Source of the DNA: Zoogloea sp041917255
Lineage (GTDB): Bacteria; Pseudomonadota; Gammaproteobacteria; Burkholderiales; Rhodocyclaceae
Reading direction: 5' to 3'
Assembly: GCA_041917255.1 (NCBI GenBank)
Contig: JAYRYA010000022.1
Span: forward strand, 16,615-80,614
Length of the DNA stretch: 64,000 bases
The translations under genes and the position numbers were made by a program. This document shows, one piece after another, positions 24,286-33,753 of the stretch. The stretch's first letter is position 1. Every line of letters begins with the position of its first letter. The notes beneath the pieces were generated by a model. It was given only the letters and a program-made list of their open reading frames with translations, did not search any database and was not told the origin of the DNA.

Positions 24286-24501
24286 CGACTAATGCGGGCC
24301 GACAGCGACAAGAGCATTGCTGCACTGCCCGCAACCTGACACCAGGTGCCAGTGTGCCCGTCGTTCCCGACGTGGCGCCGCGCAAAGGCCAACGGCGGCC
24401 CCACCGCGCGATCAACGACGATCTCTCCTGCTCAAAGGCTTACGCCCGTTTCGGCGCGCTCCATGCGCCCGGCCCGGGGAGGATCAATCGTCGGAGGAAT
24501 C
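24286..24501 (+). other. Long untranslated leader of nirB
   Basis: The 346-base dsbB-nirB gap holds the NtrC site, dsbB terminator and sigma-54 promoter, leaving a leader of about 215 bases. It can form several stem-loops, such as GCGGGC/GCCCGC (24294-24299 with 24327-24332) and CGTCG/CGACG near 24360. A short GATC stem with an AACGAC loop vaguely recalls an ANTAR (NasT) target, but no U-tract terminator follows, so attenuation is not supported. Confidence 0.35.
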
Positions 24502-26964
24502 ATGCGCAAACTCAAACTGGTCATGGTCGGCAACGGGATGGCGGGCGTCCGCACCCTTGAAGAGCTGCACAAGCTGGCGCCGGAGATGTACGACATCACC
24601 GTGTTTGGCGCAGAACCCCATCCGAACTACAACCGCATCCTGCTCTCCCCGGTGCTCGCCGGAGAGATGACCGTCCAGGACATCATCCTCAACGACCTGC
24701 AGTGGTACGCCGACAACGGCATCACGCTGCATCTGGGCGCCAAGGTCACCGACATCGATCGCCGCAACCGTGCCGTCACCGCCATCGGCAAGGACGGCAC
24801 GCCGATTACCGTGGATTACGACCGGCTGCTCCTCGCCACCGGCTCCACCCCCTTCATGCCACCGATTCCGGGCAATGATCTGCCCGGCGTGATCTCCTAT
24901 CGGGACATCAAGGACACCGACGAGATGATCGACGCTGCCGCCCGTTACCGCCACGCGGTGGTGATCGGCGCCGGCCTGCTGGGGCTGGAGGCAGCCAATG
25001 GCCTGGCGCTGCGCGGCATGGACGTGACGGTGCTCCACAACGCCGCATGGATCATGGACCGCCAGCTTGACCGCACCGCCGGCAAGATGCTGCAGGCCGC
25101 ACTGGAAGCGAAAGGGATGAAGTTCCGGATGCAGGCGCAGACCGCCGAGCTGGTGAAAGGCGAGTCAGGCAGAGTCTGCGCAGTGCGCTTCAAGGATGGC
25201 GACACCATTCCCGCCGATCTCGTCTGCTTTGCCGCTGGCATCCGCCCCAACGTGGCACTGGCCGAGAAGGCCGGCATCCACTGCAACCGCGGCATCGTCG
25301 TTTCCGACACCCTGCAGACCTACGATCCGGCGGTGTACGCCGTCGGGGAGTGCGCCGCGCACCGGGGCACCGCCTACGGTCTGGTGGCGCCGCTCTTCGA
25401 ACAGGCCAAGGTGTGTGCCAATCACCTTGCCATGCATGGAATCGGCCGCTACGAAGGCTCGGTGACCAGCACGAAGCTCAAGGTCACGGGCATTGACGTA
25501 TTCTCCGCCGGCGATTTTTCAGGGGCGGAGGGCACCGAGGACATCGTCTTTCATGATCCCGCCGTCGGTATCTACAAGCGCCTCGTGCTCAAAGGGGACA
25601 AACTCGTCGGCGCAGTACTTTATGGCGACACCAAGGACGGCGCCTGGTACTTTCAGCTCCTGAAGGACGAACAGAATGTGAGCGAGCTGCGTGACCACCT
25701 TGTGTTCGGCAACGCCCACCTGGGCGACGTGGGACACAAGGGCAACAGCCTCGCCGCCACCATGCCGGACAACGCCGAAGTGTGTGGCTGCAACGGCGTG
25801 AGCAAGGGCTCCATCGTCAAGGCGATCCAGGAACAGGGGCTGTTCACCCTTGAGGACGTGCGCAAGCACACCAAGGCGTCGAGCTCCTGCGGATCGTGTA
25901 CCGGCCTCGTGGAACAAATCCTCGCCTCGACCATCGGCGGCGCCTATCAACCGGCGGATTCCAACAACAAGGCCGTCTGTGGCTGTACCGACCACTCCCA
26001 CGGCGAAGTGCGCAAGGCGATCCGCGAGCACAAGCTGCTGTCGGTGGCCGACGCCCAGCGCGTCCTCGGCTGGAAGACGCCCAACGGCTGCGCCACCTGC
26101 CGCCCGGCCCTCAACTATTACTGCCTGTCCACCTGGCCCCACGAGGCTATCGACGACCCGCAGAGCCGTTTCATCAACGAGCGCGCCCACGCCAACATCC
26201 AGAAGGACGGCACCTACTCGGTGGTGCCGCGGATGTGGGGCGGCCTCACCAACCCGACCGAGCTGCGCGCCATCGCCGATGCGGCCGAAAAGTACAAAGT
26301 GCCCACCATCAAGGTGACCGGTGGCCAGCGCATCGACCTTCTGGGCGTGAAGAAGGAAGACCTGCCCGGCATCTGGGCGGATCTCGCCAAGGCCGGCATG
26401 GTCTCGGGCCAGGCCTACGGCAAGAGCCTGCGCACCGTGAAGACCTGCGTCGGGTTTGATCACTGCCGCTTTGGTACCCAGCGCTCGATGGCGCTCGGGG
26501 TGAAGCTCGAGAAGATGCTCGACGGCATGTGGAGCCCTCACAAGGTCAAGCTGGCGGTATCCGGCTGCCCGCGCAACTGCGCCGAATCCGGCATCAAGGA
26601 CGTCGGCGTGATCGGCGTGGAGTCGGGTTACGAGATATACATCGGCGGCAACGGGGGCATCAAGACCGAGGTCGCCCAGTTCTTCTGCAAGGTGAAGGAC
26701 GACGACGAAGTACTGGAATACGCCGGAGCCTTCATCCAGCTGTACCGGGAAGAAGGCTTCTACCTGGAGCGCACCTGCCATTACCTCGAACGTGTCGGCA
26801 TGGAGCACATCCGTCAGCAGGTTCTCGAAGACGCAGACCGACGCAAGACACTCCACGACACGCTGCTCTTCGCCCTCCAGAAGTACAAGGACCCGTGGTC
26901 GGCGATTGCCGACGCCCCTTCCGGCAGCGCGCTCAAGCGCGACTTCGAGATCATCAGGATTTAG
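24502..26964 (+). CDS. nirB: Assimilatory nitrite reductase [NAD(P)H] large subunit NirB
   Basis: An 820-residue protein with the full NirB order: FAD and NAD(P)H domain (VMVGNGMAGVRTLEE at the start, VVIGAGLLGLEAA near 154), two BFD-like [2Fe-2S] segments (CGCNGVSKG with CGSC near 430-470; CGCTDHSHG with CATC near 492-535), then nitrite/sulfite reductase domains with siroheme/[4Fe-4S] cysteines in TCVGFDHCRFG and GCPRNCAESG (about 648-693). It reduces nitrite to ammonia. The ATG at 24502 follows TCGGAGGA; the frame stays open to 24346, but that part is leader. nirD starts 10 bases after the stop. Confidence 0.96.
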   Translation: MRKLKLVMVGNGMAGVRTLEELHKLAPEMYDITVFGAEPHPNYNRILLSPVLAGEMTVQDIILNDLQWYADNGITLHLGAKVTDIDRRNRAVTAIGKDGTPITVDYDRLLLATGSTPFMPPIPGNDLPGVISYRDIKDTDEMIDAAARYRHAVVIGAGLLGLEAANGLALRGMDVTVLHNAAWIMDRQLDRTAGKMLQAALEAKGMKFRMQAQTAELVKGESGRVCAVRFKDGDTIPADLVCFAAGIRPNVALAEKAGIHCNRGIVVSDTLQTYDPAVYAVGECAAHRGTAYGLVAPLFEQAKVCANHLAMHGIGRYEGSVTSTKLKVTGIDVFSAGDFSGAEGTEDIVFHDPAVGIYKRLVLKGDKLVGAVLYGDTKDGAWYFQLLKDEQNVSELRDHLVFGNAHLGDVGHKGNSLAATMPDNAEVCGCNGVSKGSIVKAIQEQGLFTLEDVRKHTKASSSCGSCTGLVEQILASTIGGAYQPADSNNKAVCGCTDHSHGEVRKAIREHKLLSVADAQRVLGWKTPNGCATCRPALNYYCLSTWPHEAIDDPQSRFINERAHANIQKDGTYSVVPRMWGGLTNPTELRAIADAAEKYKVPTIKVTGGQRIDLLGVKKEDLPGIWADLAKAGMVSGQAYGKSLRTVKTCVGFDHCRFGTQRSMALGVKLEKMLDGMWSPHKVKLAVSGCPRNCAESGIKDVGVIGVESGYEIYIGGNGGIKTEVAQFFCKVKDDDEVLEYAGAFIQLYREEGFYLERTCHYLERVGMEHIRQQVLEDADRRKTLHDTLLFALQKYKDPWSAIADAPSGSALKRDFEIIRI

Positions 26965-26974
26965 GAGCCCGGCC

Positions 26975-27286
26975 ATGACCAACTGGAAAAGGATCTGTAC
27001 CACCAGCGACGTACCCATGCTGGGCGCACGCATGGTGGCAAGCGAAGACCACGGGCTGATCGCGCTGTTTCGCAACGGTGACAACGCATTCTTCGCCCTC
27101 CGCGACAAATGCCCCCACAAGGGTGGCCCGCTGTCCCAGGGCATCGTCCATGGCACCACGGTCACCTGTCCGCTGCATGGCTGGAAAGTCCAGCTGGAGG
27201 ACGGCCAGGTCGTGCCGCCGGATGCGGGCTGCGTGAAACGCTATGCCGTCAAGGTCGAGCACGGCGACGTGTTCATCGACCTGTAA
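26975..27286 (+). CDS. nirD: Nitrite reductase small subunit NirD (Rieske-type)
   Basis: A 103-residue Rieske-fold protein with the cluster ligands Cys46-x-His48 (DKCPHKGGPLSQG) and Cys65-x2-His68 (CPLHGWKV). All four [2Fe-2S] ligands are kept, although some NirD proteins lack them. It partners NirB in the cytoplasm. It begins 10 bases after nirB; the ATG at 26975 follows a GGAG ribosome-binding site. Confidence 0.94.
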   Translation: MTNWKRICTTSDVPMLGARMVASEDHGLIALFRNGDNAFFALRDKCPHKGGPLSQGIVHGTTVTCPLHGWKVQLEDGQVVPPDAGCVKRYAVKVEHGDVFIDL

Positions 27287-27299
27287 CCCACACGCCCCG

Positions 27300-27339
27300 G
27301 GGGCGGTGACCCCTTCCAGGTGGTCTCCCCCGCCGCCCC
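27300..27339 (+). repeat. GC-rich stem-loop between nirD and the nitrate transporter
   Basis: GGGGCGG (27300-27306) pairs with CCGCCCC (27333-27339), with an inner GACC/GGTC pair (27308-27311, 27322-27325). No U-tract follows, so it looks like an mRNA-processing or stabilising structure rather than a terminator. Confidence 0.45.
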
Positions 27340-27425
27340 TGGGACGTGCCCCCCCTTTCGCCCAATCAAGTCGTGGCAGCGCCAACGCTGCGCCGCCGAG
27401 CCAAATTCGTAACCAGGAGCCTCAA

Positions 27426-28640
27426 ATGGACCGCAAATCATTCCTCAAAGCTGGCCACACACCCACCTTGCTGGCCGCCTTCCTCTATTTCGACCTCGCC
27501 TTCATGGTGTGGGTGCTGCTCGGCCCGCTGGGCGTGCAGATCGCCAAGGATCTGGCCCTCGACCACACCCAGAAGGGTCTTATGGTCGCGACGCCGGTGC
27601 TCGCCGGCGCCCTGCTGCGCATCGTGATGGGCGTGCTCGTTGATCACCTCAAGCCCAAAAAAGCCGGCGCCATCGGCCAGGTCATCGTGATCGCCGCCCT
27701 CGCCGCGGCCTGGAAGTTCGGCATCCACAGCTACACTGAAGTGCTGATCCTCGGCCTGTTCCTCGGTGTCGCCGGCGCATCGTTCGCGGTGGCCCTGCCG
27801 CTGGCCTCCCGCTGGTATCCGCCGGAGCACCAAGGCACCGCGCTGGGCATCGCTGGCGCCGGCAACTCCGGCACTGCGCTGGCCGCGCTGTTTGGCCCGG
27901 GCCTTGCCGCTGCCTTCGGCTGGGTGAATGTCTTCGGTCTGGCGCTGATCCCGCTGTCCATCGTCTTCGTGCTCTACCTGATCCTCGCCAAGGACGCCCC
28001 GGAGTGCCCGCCGGCCAAGTCCCTCACCGAGTACCTTGCCGTGCTGCGGGACAAGGATTCCTGGTGGTTCATGTTCTTCTACTCGGTCACTTTCGGCGGC
28101 TTCGTCGGCCTCGCGTCGTCCCTCACCATCTACTTCAACACCCAGTACGGGCTTGATCCGAAGACGGCTGGCTTCTTCACTGCCGCCTGTGTGTTTGCCG
28201 GCAGCCTGGTGCGTCCCATCGGCGGCAACGTGGCCGACCGCATCGGCGGCATCAAGAGCCTCACCGCCATGTACATCTTCGCCGCGATCTTCCTCACCAT
28301 CGTCAGCTTCGGCCTGCCCGAAGCCTGGCAGGCGCTGGCGGTCTTCGTCTGCGCGATGCTGTCCCTGGGCATGGGCAACGGCGCGGTGTTCCAGTTGGTC
28401 CCCCAGCGCTTCCGCAAGGAAATCGGCGTGATGACCGGCCTCGTCGGCATGGCCGGTGGCGTGGGTGGTTTCTATCTCGCCTCGAGCCTTGGCTACAGCA
28501 AGCAGGCCACCGGCAGCTACCAGGCGGGTTTCCTGATCTTCGCCGCGCTGGCTGTCGCCGCCCTGATCGGCCTCACCGCCGTCAAGCGCCGCTGGCGCAC
28601 CACCTGGGGTGCTCCGCACCTCACCGGCGCACGCATCTGA
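27426..28640 (+). CDS. Nitrate/nitrite transporter, MFS NarK/NasA family
   Basis: A 404-residue protein with about 12 membrane helices. It carries both nitrate-signature motifs of the nitrate/nitrite porter family: GIAGAGNSGTALA in helix 5 and SLGMGNGAVFQLVP in helix 11. It should import nitrate (or nitrite) for the NirBD enzyme encoded upstream. The ATG at 27426 follows CCAGGAG. The gene for the nitrate reductase itself is not in this cluster. Confidence 0.92.
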   Translation: MDRKSFLKAGHTPTLLAAFLYFDLAFMVWVLLGPLGVQIAKDLALDHTQKGLMVATPVLAGALLRIVMGVLVDHLKPKKAGAIGQVIVIAALAAAWKFGIHSYTEVLILGLFLGVAGASFAVALPLASRWYPPEHQGTALGIAGAGNSGTALAALFGPGLAAAFGWVNVFGLALIPLSIVFVLYLILAKDAPECPPAKSLTEYLAVLRDKDSWWFMFFYSVTFGGFVGLASSLTIYFNTQYGLDPKTAGFFTAACVFAGSLVRPIGGNVADRIGGIKSLTAMYIFAAIFLTIVSFGLPEAWQALAVFVCAMLSLGMGNGAVFQLVPQRFRKEIGVMTGLVGMAGGVGGFYLASSLGYSKQATGSYQAGFLIFAALAVAALIGLTAVKRRWRTTWGAPHLTGARI

Positions 28641-28675
28641 CGCGCCGCCGCGCATGACGCGGAAACCCTGAAAGA

Positions 28676-28717
28676 AACCGGGCCGATTGCGGTACTCACA
28701 CCACCGCCGGCCCGGTT
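28676..28717 (+). repeat. Long inverted repeat before the PP2C-kinase gene
   Basis: AACCGGGCC (28676-28684) pairs perfectly with GGCCCGGTT (28709-28717), and inside it GCGGT (28689-28693) pairs with ACCGC (28703-28707). No U-run follows. It lies in the 118-base gap between the transporter and the PP2C-kinase gene. Confidence 0.6.
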
Positions 28718-28758
28718 GCCCTATCCTGCCTACCCTCAACCCTGACCGGACGCCCCCC

Positions 28759-30468
28759 ATGAGCGCCGCTTCGCCCCTTCGCGCATCCCTCGGCTACTCG
28801 TCCCTCACCGGCCCCCGGCTGCGCAACGAGGACTTCTGCGGCGCCGTCACCCCCGAAGGCTCCGAGCTGGAAGCCAAAGGCATCCTGGCCGTGGTGGCCG
28901 ATGGCGTCGGCGGCCACGCCAACGGGCGCGAGGCCTCCGAATACACCGTCCGCGGCCTGCTGTCCGACTACTACGCGACCCCCGAAACCTGGGCGGTCAA
29001 CAAATCCCTCGACACGGTGCTGGGCGCCCTCAACCGCTGGCTGGTCGCCCACGCCGCGCGAACCCGTGAAACTGCGGGGATGGCCACCACCCTGTCGGCC
29101 ATCGTGCTGCGTGGCCGACGCTTCTACCTTGCCCACGTGGGCGACACCCGGATCTACCGCTTGCGCGCCGGGCGTCTCGAACAGCTCACCACCGACCACC
29201 TGTGGGAGCACCCGGAGCTCAAGAACGTGCTGTCCCGCGCGGTGGGCCTCGACGCCCACTTGCAGGTGGATTACGCCGACGGCGATCTCGAAGCCGGTGA
29301 CGTGTTCGCCCTGATGAGCGACGGCGTGTGGGGCCAGCTGAGCGACCGTCGGATCTGCGACATCCTGAAAGCCGAAGCCGATCCCCAGGACGCCTCGGCC
29401 CGCCTGACGATGAGCGCCGAAGATGGCGGCAGCCAGGACAACTGCACCGTTGTGGTGGTACGCATCGACACCCTGCCGCCCGACCGCCTGCGCGACAACA
29501 TCGCGCGTCTGCACCGCCTGCCGCTGCCGCCGCGCCTCAAGCCCGGACAGGAGATCGATGGTCTCATCGTAGACGCCCTGCTCCACGAATCGGTCGCCAC
29601 CCTGCTCTACCGCGTCCATGATGCCCGCGGCCAGTCCCGCGTCTTCAAGACCCTGCGCCCCGAACACAGCGATCCGGAAGCCGCCGCCGCCCTCGCCCAT
29701 GAAGAATGGCTCGCCCGGCGGGTGAACGATGCGTGGTTTCCCCAGGTCATTCCCCACCCGGAGCGCAGCCACCTGTACTACCTGATGAGCTGGCACGAGG
29801 GCGCCACCCTCAAGGCGCGCCTCGAAGGCGGCCACCGCTTCGGCGCCGGTGAGGTCGCAGAACTGGGCATCCGCATCCTGAGGGGTCTCGCCAGCCTGCA
29901 TCGACTGTCCATCGTCCACCGGGACATCAAGCCCGACAACCTGCACCTCGACACCGACGGCCGCCTGCGCGTGCTCGACCTGGGTGTCGCCGCCTCGGAT
30001 GGCTCCGCCGACGGCCAGCAGTTCGAGGAGATCAACAACCCCGGCACGCCCAGCTACATGGCGCCCGAGCTTTACGGCCCCAAGACAGTCCCGGCCAACG
30101 AACAGACGGACCTCTACGCGGTCGGCGTCACGCTCTACGAGCTCCTCACCCGCAAGTACCCCTACGGCGAGATCGAGCCCTTCCAGCATCCCAAATTTGG
30201 CGATCCCGCCCCCCCCACCCGCTACCGTCCGGACATTCCCGCCTGGCTCGAGGCCGTACTCCTGAAGGCCGTCGCCCGCGAACCGAAGGCCCGCTTCGAG
30301 ACCGCCGAAGAATTCCTGCTCGCCCTCGAGCGGGGCGCCCACCGTCCGCTGATCGTCCCGCGCAAGTCTCCGCTCCTCGAACGCGACCCGCAGCTGGGTC
30401 TCAAGCTGCTCGCCGCCGGCTCTCTCGTGTTGAACGTCTTGCTGCTCTACATGATGCTGGTCCGCTGA
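28759..30468 (+). CDS. Bifunctional PP2C phosphatase / Ser-Thr protein kinase, membrane-anchored
   Basis: A 569-residue fusion. Residues ~1-240 are a PP2C phosphatase with all metal motifs (RNEDFCG, VVADGVGGHANG, HVGDTRIYR, LMSDGVWG, QDNCTVV). Residues ~265-540 are a Ser/Thr kinase with catalytic loop HRDIKPDN, DLG in place of DFG, and GTPSYMAPE; the glycine-rich loop is degenerate. A single helix closes the protein (VLNVLLLYMMLV), leaving both enzymes in the cytoplasm. Such fusions often sit beside nitrate assimilation genes in proteobacteria, so it may adjust transport or NirBD, but the substrate is unknown. Confidence 0.9.
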   Translation: MSAASPLRASLGYSSLTGPRLRNEDFCGAVTPEGSELEAKGILAVVADGVGGHANGREASEYTVRGLLSDYYATPETWAVNKSLDTVLGALNRWLVAHAARTRETAGMATTLSAIVLRGRRFYLAHVGDTRIYRLRAGRLEQLTTDHLWEHPELKNVLSRAVGLDAHLQVDYADGDLEAGDVFALMSDGVWGQLSDRRICDILKAEADPQDASARLTMSAEDGGSQDNCTVVVVRIDTLPPDRLRDNIARLHRLPLPPRLKPGQEIDGLIVDALLHESVATLLYRVHDARGQSRVFKTLRPEHSDPEAAAALAHEEWLARRVNDAWFPQVIPHPERSHLYYLMSWHEGATLKARLEGGHRFGAGEVAELGIRILRGLASLHRLSIVHRDIKPDNLHLDTDGRLRVLDLGVAASDGSADGQQFEEINNPGTPSYMAPELYGPKTVPANEQTDLYAVGVTLYELLTRKYPYGEIEPFQHPKFGDPAPPTRYRPDIPAWLEAVLLKAVAREPKARFETAEEFLLALERGAHRPLIVPRKSPLLERDPQLGLKLLAAGSLVLNVLLLYMMLVR

Positions 30469-30525
30469 ACACGGGAACACCTTAGGGTTCGGCCTGTTCT
30501 GCACGCGGCACATCGCCCGCCCCCT

Positions 30526-30553
30526 TTGGATGAACGGAAAGCCGCTTTACAAT
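30526..30553 (+). promoter_or_regulatory. Sigma-70 type promoter of ychF
   Basis: TTGGAT (30526-30531) and TACAAT (30548-30553) are 16 bases apart, 54 bases before the ychF ATG. The -10 is embedded in an inverted repeat (GGAAAGCCGC / GCGGGCTTTCC). Confidence 0.55.
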
Positions 30554-30606
30554 AGCGGGCTTTCCGGCACGCTTGCCGGAAAGCCTCTGAACATCAAAGG
30601 AATTCC

Positions 30607-31698
<1,092 letters not shown>

Positions 31699-31701
31699 GT
31701 G

Positions 31702-31728
31702 AAAGGGCGCCCCACGGGACGCCCTTTT
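31702..31728 (+). terminator. Rho-independent terminator after ychF
   Basis: AAAGGGCG (31702-31709) pairs with CGCCCTTT (31720-31727), followed by TTTTC. A second hairpin GGGCGC/GCGCCC (31742-31747, 31752-31757) with TTTGTCTTG follows 14 bases on, so the ychF-tatC convergent gap is doubly protected. Confidence 0.8.
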
Positions 31729-31766
31729 CGTCTTTCAAGCGGGGCGCTACGGCGCCCTTTGTCTTG

Positions 31767-32504
31767 TTACTCGGCCAACGCCTGCGGCTCGCGCTTGGTG
31801 ACGAAGCGGGCCAGGAAAATCCCCAGTTCGTAGAGCAGGCACATGGGGATTGCCAGCATCAGCTGGGAGACCACATCCGGCGGCGTGACCACGGCGGCGA
31901 TCACGAAGGCGCCGACGATCACGTAGGGCCGTGCTTCCTTGAGCTTGGCCACATCGACGATACCCATCTTGGTAAGGACGATCACGAACACCGGCACCTC
32001 GAAGGTGATGCCGAAAGCCAGGAACATGGACATCACGAAGGCCAGGTACTGTTCGATGTCCGGCGCCGGGGTGATGCTCTTGGGTGCAAACTGGGCAATG
32101 AACTTGAACACCGTGCCAAACACGAAGAAGTAACAGAACGCCATCCCCGCCAGGAACAGGATCGTGCTGCCCACCACCAGCGGCAGGCCCAGGCGCTTCT
32201 CGTGGGCATACAGGCCCGGCGCGATGAAGCACCAGGCCTGGTAGAGCACGAAGGGCAGCGCGATGACGAAGGCCACCAGCAGCGTGACCTTCATCGGCAC
32301 GAAAAAGGGCGTCACGACGCCCGTGGCAATCATCCGCGTGCCTTCGGGCAAGGCCTGCATCATCGGATGGGCCAGGATGTCGTAGATGTCGCCAGCCCAC
32401 GGCATCAGGCAGACGAAAACCGCCACCACCGCAACAACCGCCCGCAGCAGGCGGTCACGCAGTTCGACGAGATGGGAAATGAAGGTGTCTTCCTGGGCGC
32501 TCAT
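31767..32504 (-). CDS. tatC: Twin-arginine translocase subunit TatC
   Basis: A 245-residue protein with six membrane helices and the TatC signature regions (FISHLVELRDRLLRA at the N-terminus, FGITFEVPVFVIVLTKMG in the middle). It recognises twin-arginine signal peptides. Its ATG overlaps the tatB stop by four bases (ATGA). A likely client type, the Rieske protein of bc1, is not encoded here. Confidence 0.97.
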   Translation of the reverse strand: MSAQEDTFISHLVELRDRLLRAVVAVVAVFVCLMPWAGDIYDILAHPMMQALPEGTRMIATGVVTPFFVPMKVTLLVAFVIALPFVLYQAWCFIAPGLYAHEKRLGLPLVVGSTILFLAGMAFCYFFVFGTVFKFIAQFAPKSITPAPDIEQYLAFVMSMFLAFGITFEVPVFVIVLTKMGIVDVAKLKEARPYVIVGAFVIAAVVTPPDVVSQLMLAIPMCLLYELGIFLARFVTKREPQALAE

Positions 32505-33046
32505 GACTTGGGATTCTTGGAGTCGGAAGACTGGACGAAATCAAAACCCAACTGCGGCTCCGGCACGGCGGGATCGGATGGTGTGGCGGCCACGGCTGGC
32601 GACGCCTCGACCACAGGCGCGACATCGATGACCGGAATGGGCTCGGCGACTTCCGCTTGGGCCAGCTGCCGGTCCAGCGCGACACTGGCCGCTTCGTGCG
32701 CATCGGGCGTGGGTTCGACCGGCGCCTTCAGGCTGTTCTCGAGATCAGCGACGGCCGACGTGGCCGAAGCCATCGACGCATTTACTCCGCTCTCGACGCT
32801 CGCGATCTCGCTGCGCACCGTCGACTCGAAGGCCATCGCCGAAGTACGGGCCTCTTCCTGCAGACGCTTGAGCTCGTCGAGTTGCATCTCGCGGTTGATG
32901 TCCGACTTCACGTCGGAAACATACCGCTGCAGGCGCCCCAGAAGGTGACCCGTGGTTCGCGCCACCTTGGGCAGGCGCTCGGGGCCGAGCACCAGCAGCG
33001 CCACGATCCCGATGACCACGAGTTCGGAAAAACCGATATCGAACAT
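32501..33046 (-). CDS. tatB: Twin-arginine translocase subunit TatB
   Basis: The 181-residue protein starts MFDIGFSELVVIGIVALLVLGPERLP, the TatB membrane helix and hinge. An amphipathic helix (KVARTTGHLLGRLQRYV) and a long acidic Ala/Val/Pro tail follow. TatB forms the receptor complex with TatC. It overlaps tatC by four bases and is separated from tatA by 102 bases holding a terminator-like hairpin. Confidence 0.95.
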   Translation of the reverse strand: MFDIGFSELVVIGIVALLVLGPERLPKVARTTGHLLGRLQRYVSDVKSDINREMQLDELKRLQEEARTSAMAFESTVRSEIASVESGVNASMASATSAVADLENSLKAPVEPTPDAHEAASVALDRQLAQAEVAEPIPVIDVAPVVEASPAVAATPSDPAVPEPQLGFDFVQSSDSKNPKS

Positions 33047-33097
33047 CCGCTTCGCCTAACTTATCAAAATCGACCTGGACAGCCGGGATCAGAAACG

Positions 33098-33125
33098 AAA
33101 AAGGGGCGGCTGGATAGCGCCCCTT
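33098..33125 (-). terminator. Terminator-like hairpin between tatA and tatB
   Basis: Read on the minus strand, AAGGGGCG (33125-33118) pairs with CGCCCCTT (33108-33101) across a nine-base loop, followed by TTTCGTTTC. It probably stops part of the transcripts after tatA, so that TatA exceeds TatB and TatC. Confidence 0.7.
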
Positions 33126-33148
33126 CCGCGCCTGCCGCGGGCCAGGAA

Positions 33149-33367
33149 TCAGGACTTGCTCTTGTCCCGGGCTTCCGCGTCGATGGTCTGCTTGCCACCG
33201 TCGGCGATCTTCTGGTTCGCATCGCCCTCGGCTTCGCGCATGCCATCCTTGAAGCCCTTGACCGCACCGCCCAGATCCTGGCCGATGTTGCGCAGCTTCT
33301 TGGTGCCGAACACGAGCATGACGATGACCAGAACAATCAGCCAATGCCAAATGCTGAAGGAACCCAT
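33149..33367 (-). CDS. tatA: Twin-arginine translocase pore subunit TatA
   Basis: A 72-residue protein: one N-terminal helix (MGSFSIWHWLIVLVIVMLVFG), the hinge TKKLRNIG, an amphipathic helix and a charged tail. This is the TatA pattern of the pore-forming oligomer. It starts 17 bases after the HIT gene stop and leads tatA-tatB-tatC. Confidence 0.95.
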   Translation of the reverse strand: MGSFSIWHWLIVLVIVMLVFGTKKLRNIGQDLGGAVKGFKDGMREAEGDANQKIADGGKQTIDAEARDKSKS

Positions 33368-33384
33368 TTGAATCTCCTGGAAAA

Positions 33385-33732
33385 CTACCGTTTAAGCATC
33401 GGCCCGACCGGCTCCTGCCCGCCTACGATGTGCATGTGCACATGCATGACTTCCTGCCCGCCGACGCGGCCTGTGTTAATGATGGACCGAAAGCCGTCGA
33501 CACTTCCTTGATCGACGGCAATCTGGTTGGCCACTGCGAGCATCCGCCCCAGCACGGGGACATCAGCCTCGGTAGCGTGCGCCAGCGAAGTGATGTGCCG
33601 TTTCGGGATCACCAGCACGTGGACAGGCCGTTGCGGCTGAATATCCCGGAACGCCAGGACTTCGTCGTCTTCATAGACTTTCGCGGCGGGAATCTCGCCG
33701 CGCACGATACGGCAGAACAGGCAATCCTGCAT
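33385..33732 (-). CDS. HIT family nucleotide hydrolase (HinT-like)
   Basis: The 115-residue protein has the histidine triad HVHMH at 97-101 and the zinc pair Cys4/Cys7 (MQDCLFCRIV). HinT enzymes hydrolyse purine nucleoside phosphoramidates and acyl-AMP. It lies 21 bases after hisE and 17 bases before tatA, a conserved betaproteobacterial order. Confidence 0.92.
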   Translation of the reverse strand: MQDCLFCRIVRGEIPAAKVYEDDEVLAFRDIQPQRPVHVLVIPKRHITSLAHATEADVPVLGRMLAVANQIAVDQGSVDGFRSIINTGRVGGQEVMHVHMHIVGGQEPVGPMLKR

Positions 33733-33753
33733 GGAAATCCTTACCGTTCTTCG

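Noticed and set aside
24286..24501. ANTAR (NasT) antitermination leader upstream of nirB
   Set aside because: One short GATC stem with an A..G-type six-base loop is present, but there is no second matching hairpin at proper spacing and no U-tract terminator.
27243..27425. N-terminal extension of the nitrate transporter
   Set aside because: The frame is open upstream, but the ribosome-binding site and family N-terminus place the start at 27426; the extension would be Pro/Arg/Ser-rich and overlap nirD and a hairpin.
30530..30600. GGAAAGCC-type repeats before ychF as a mobile or REP-like repeat
   Set aside because: I saw the arms only here, and one contains the ychF -10 box; a local promoter structure explains them.
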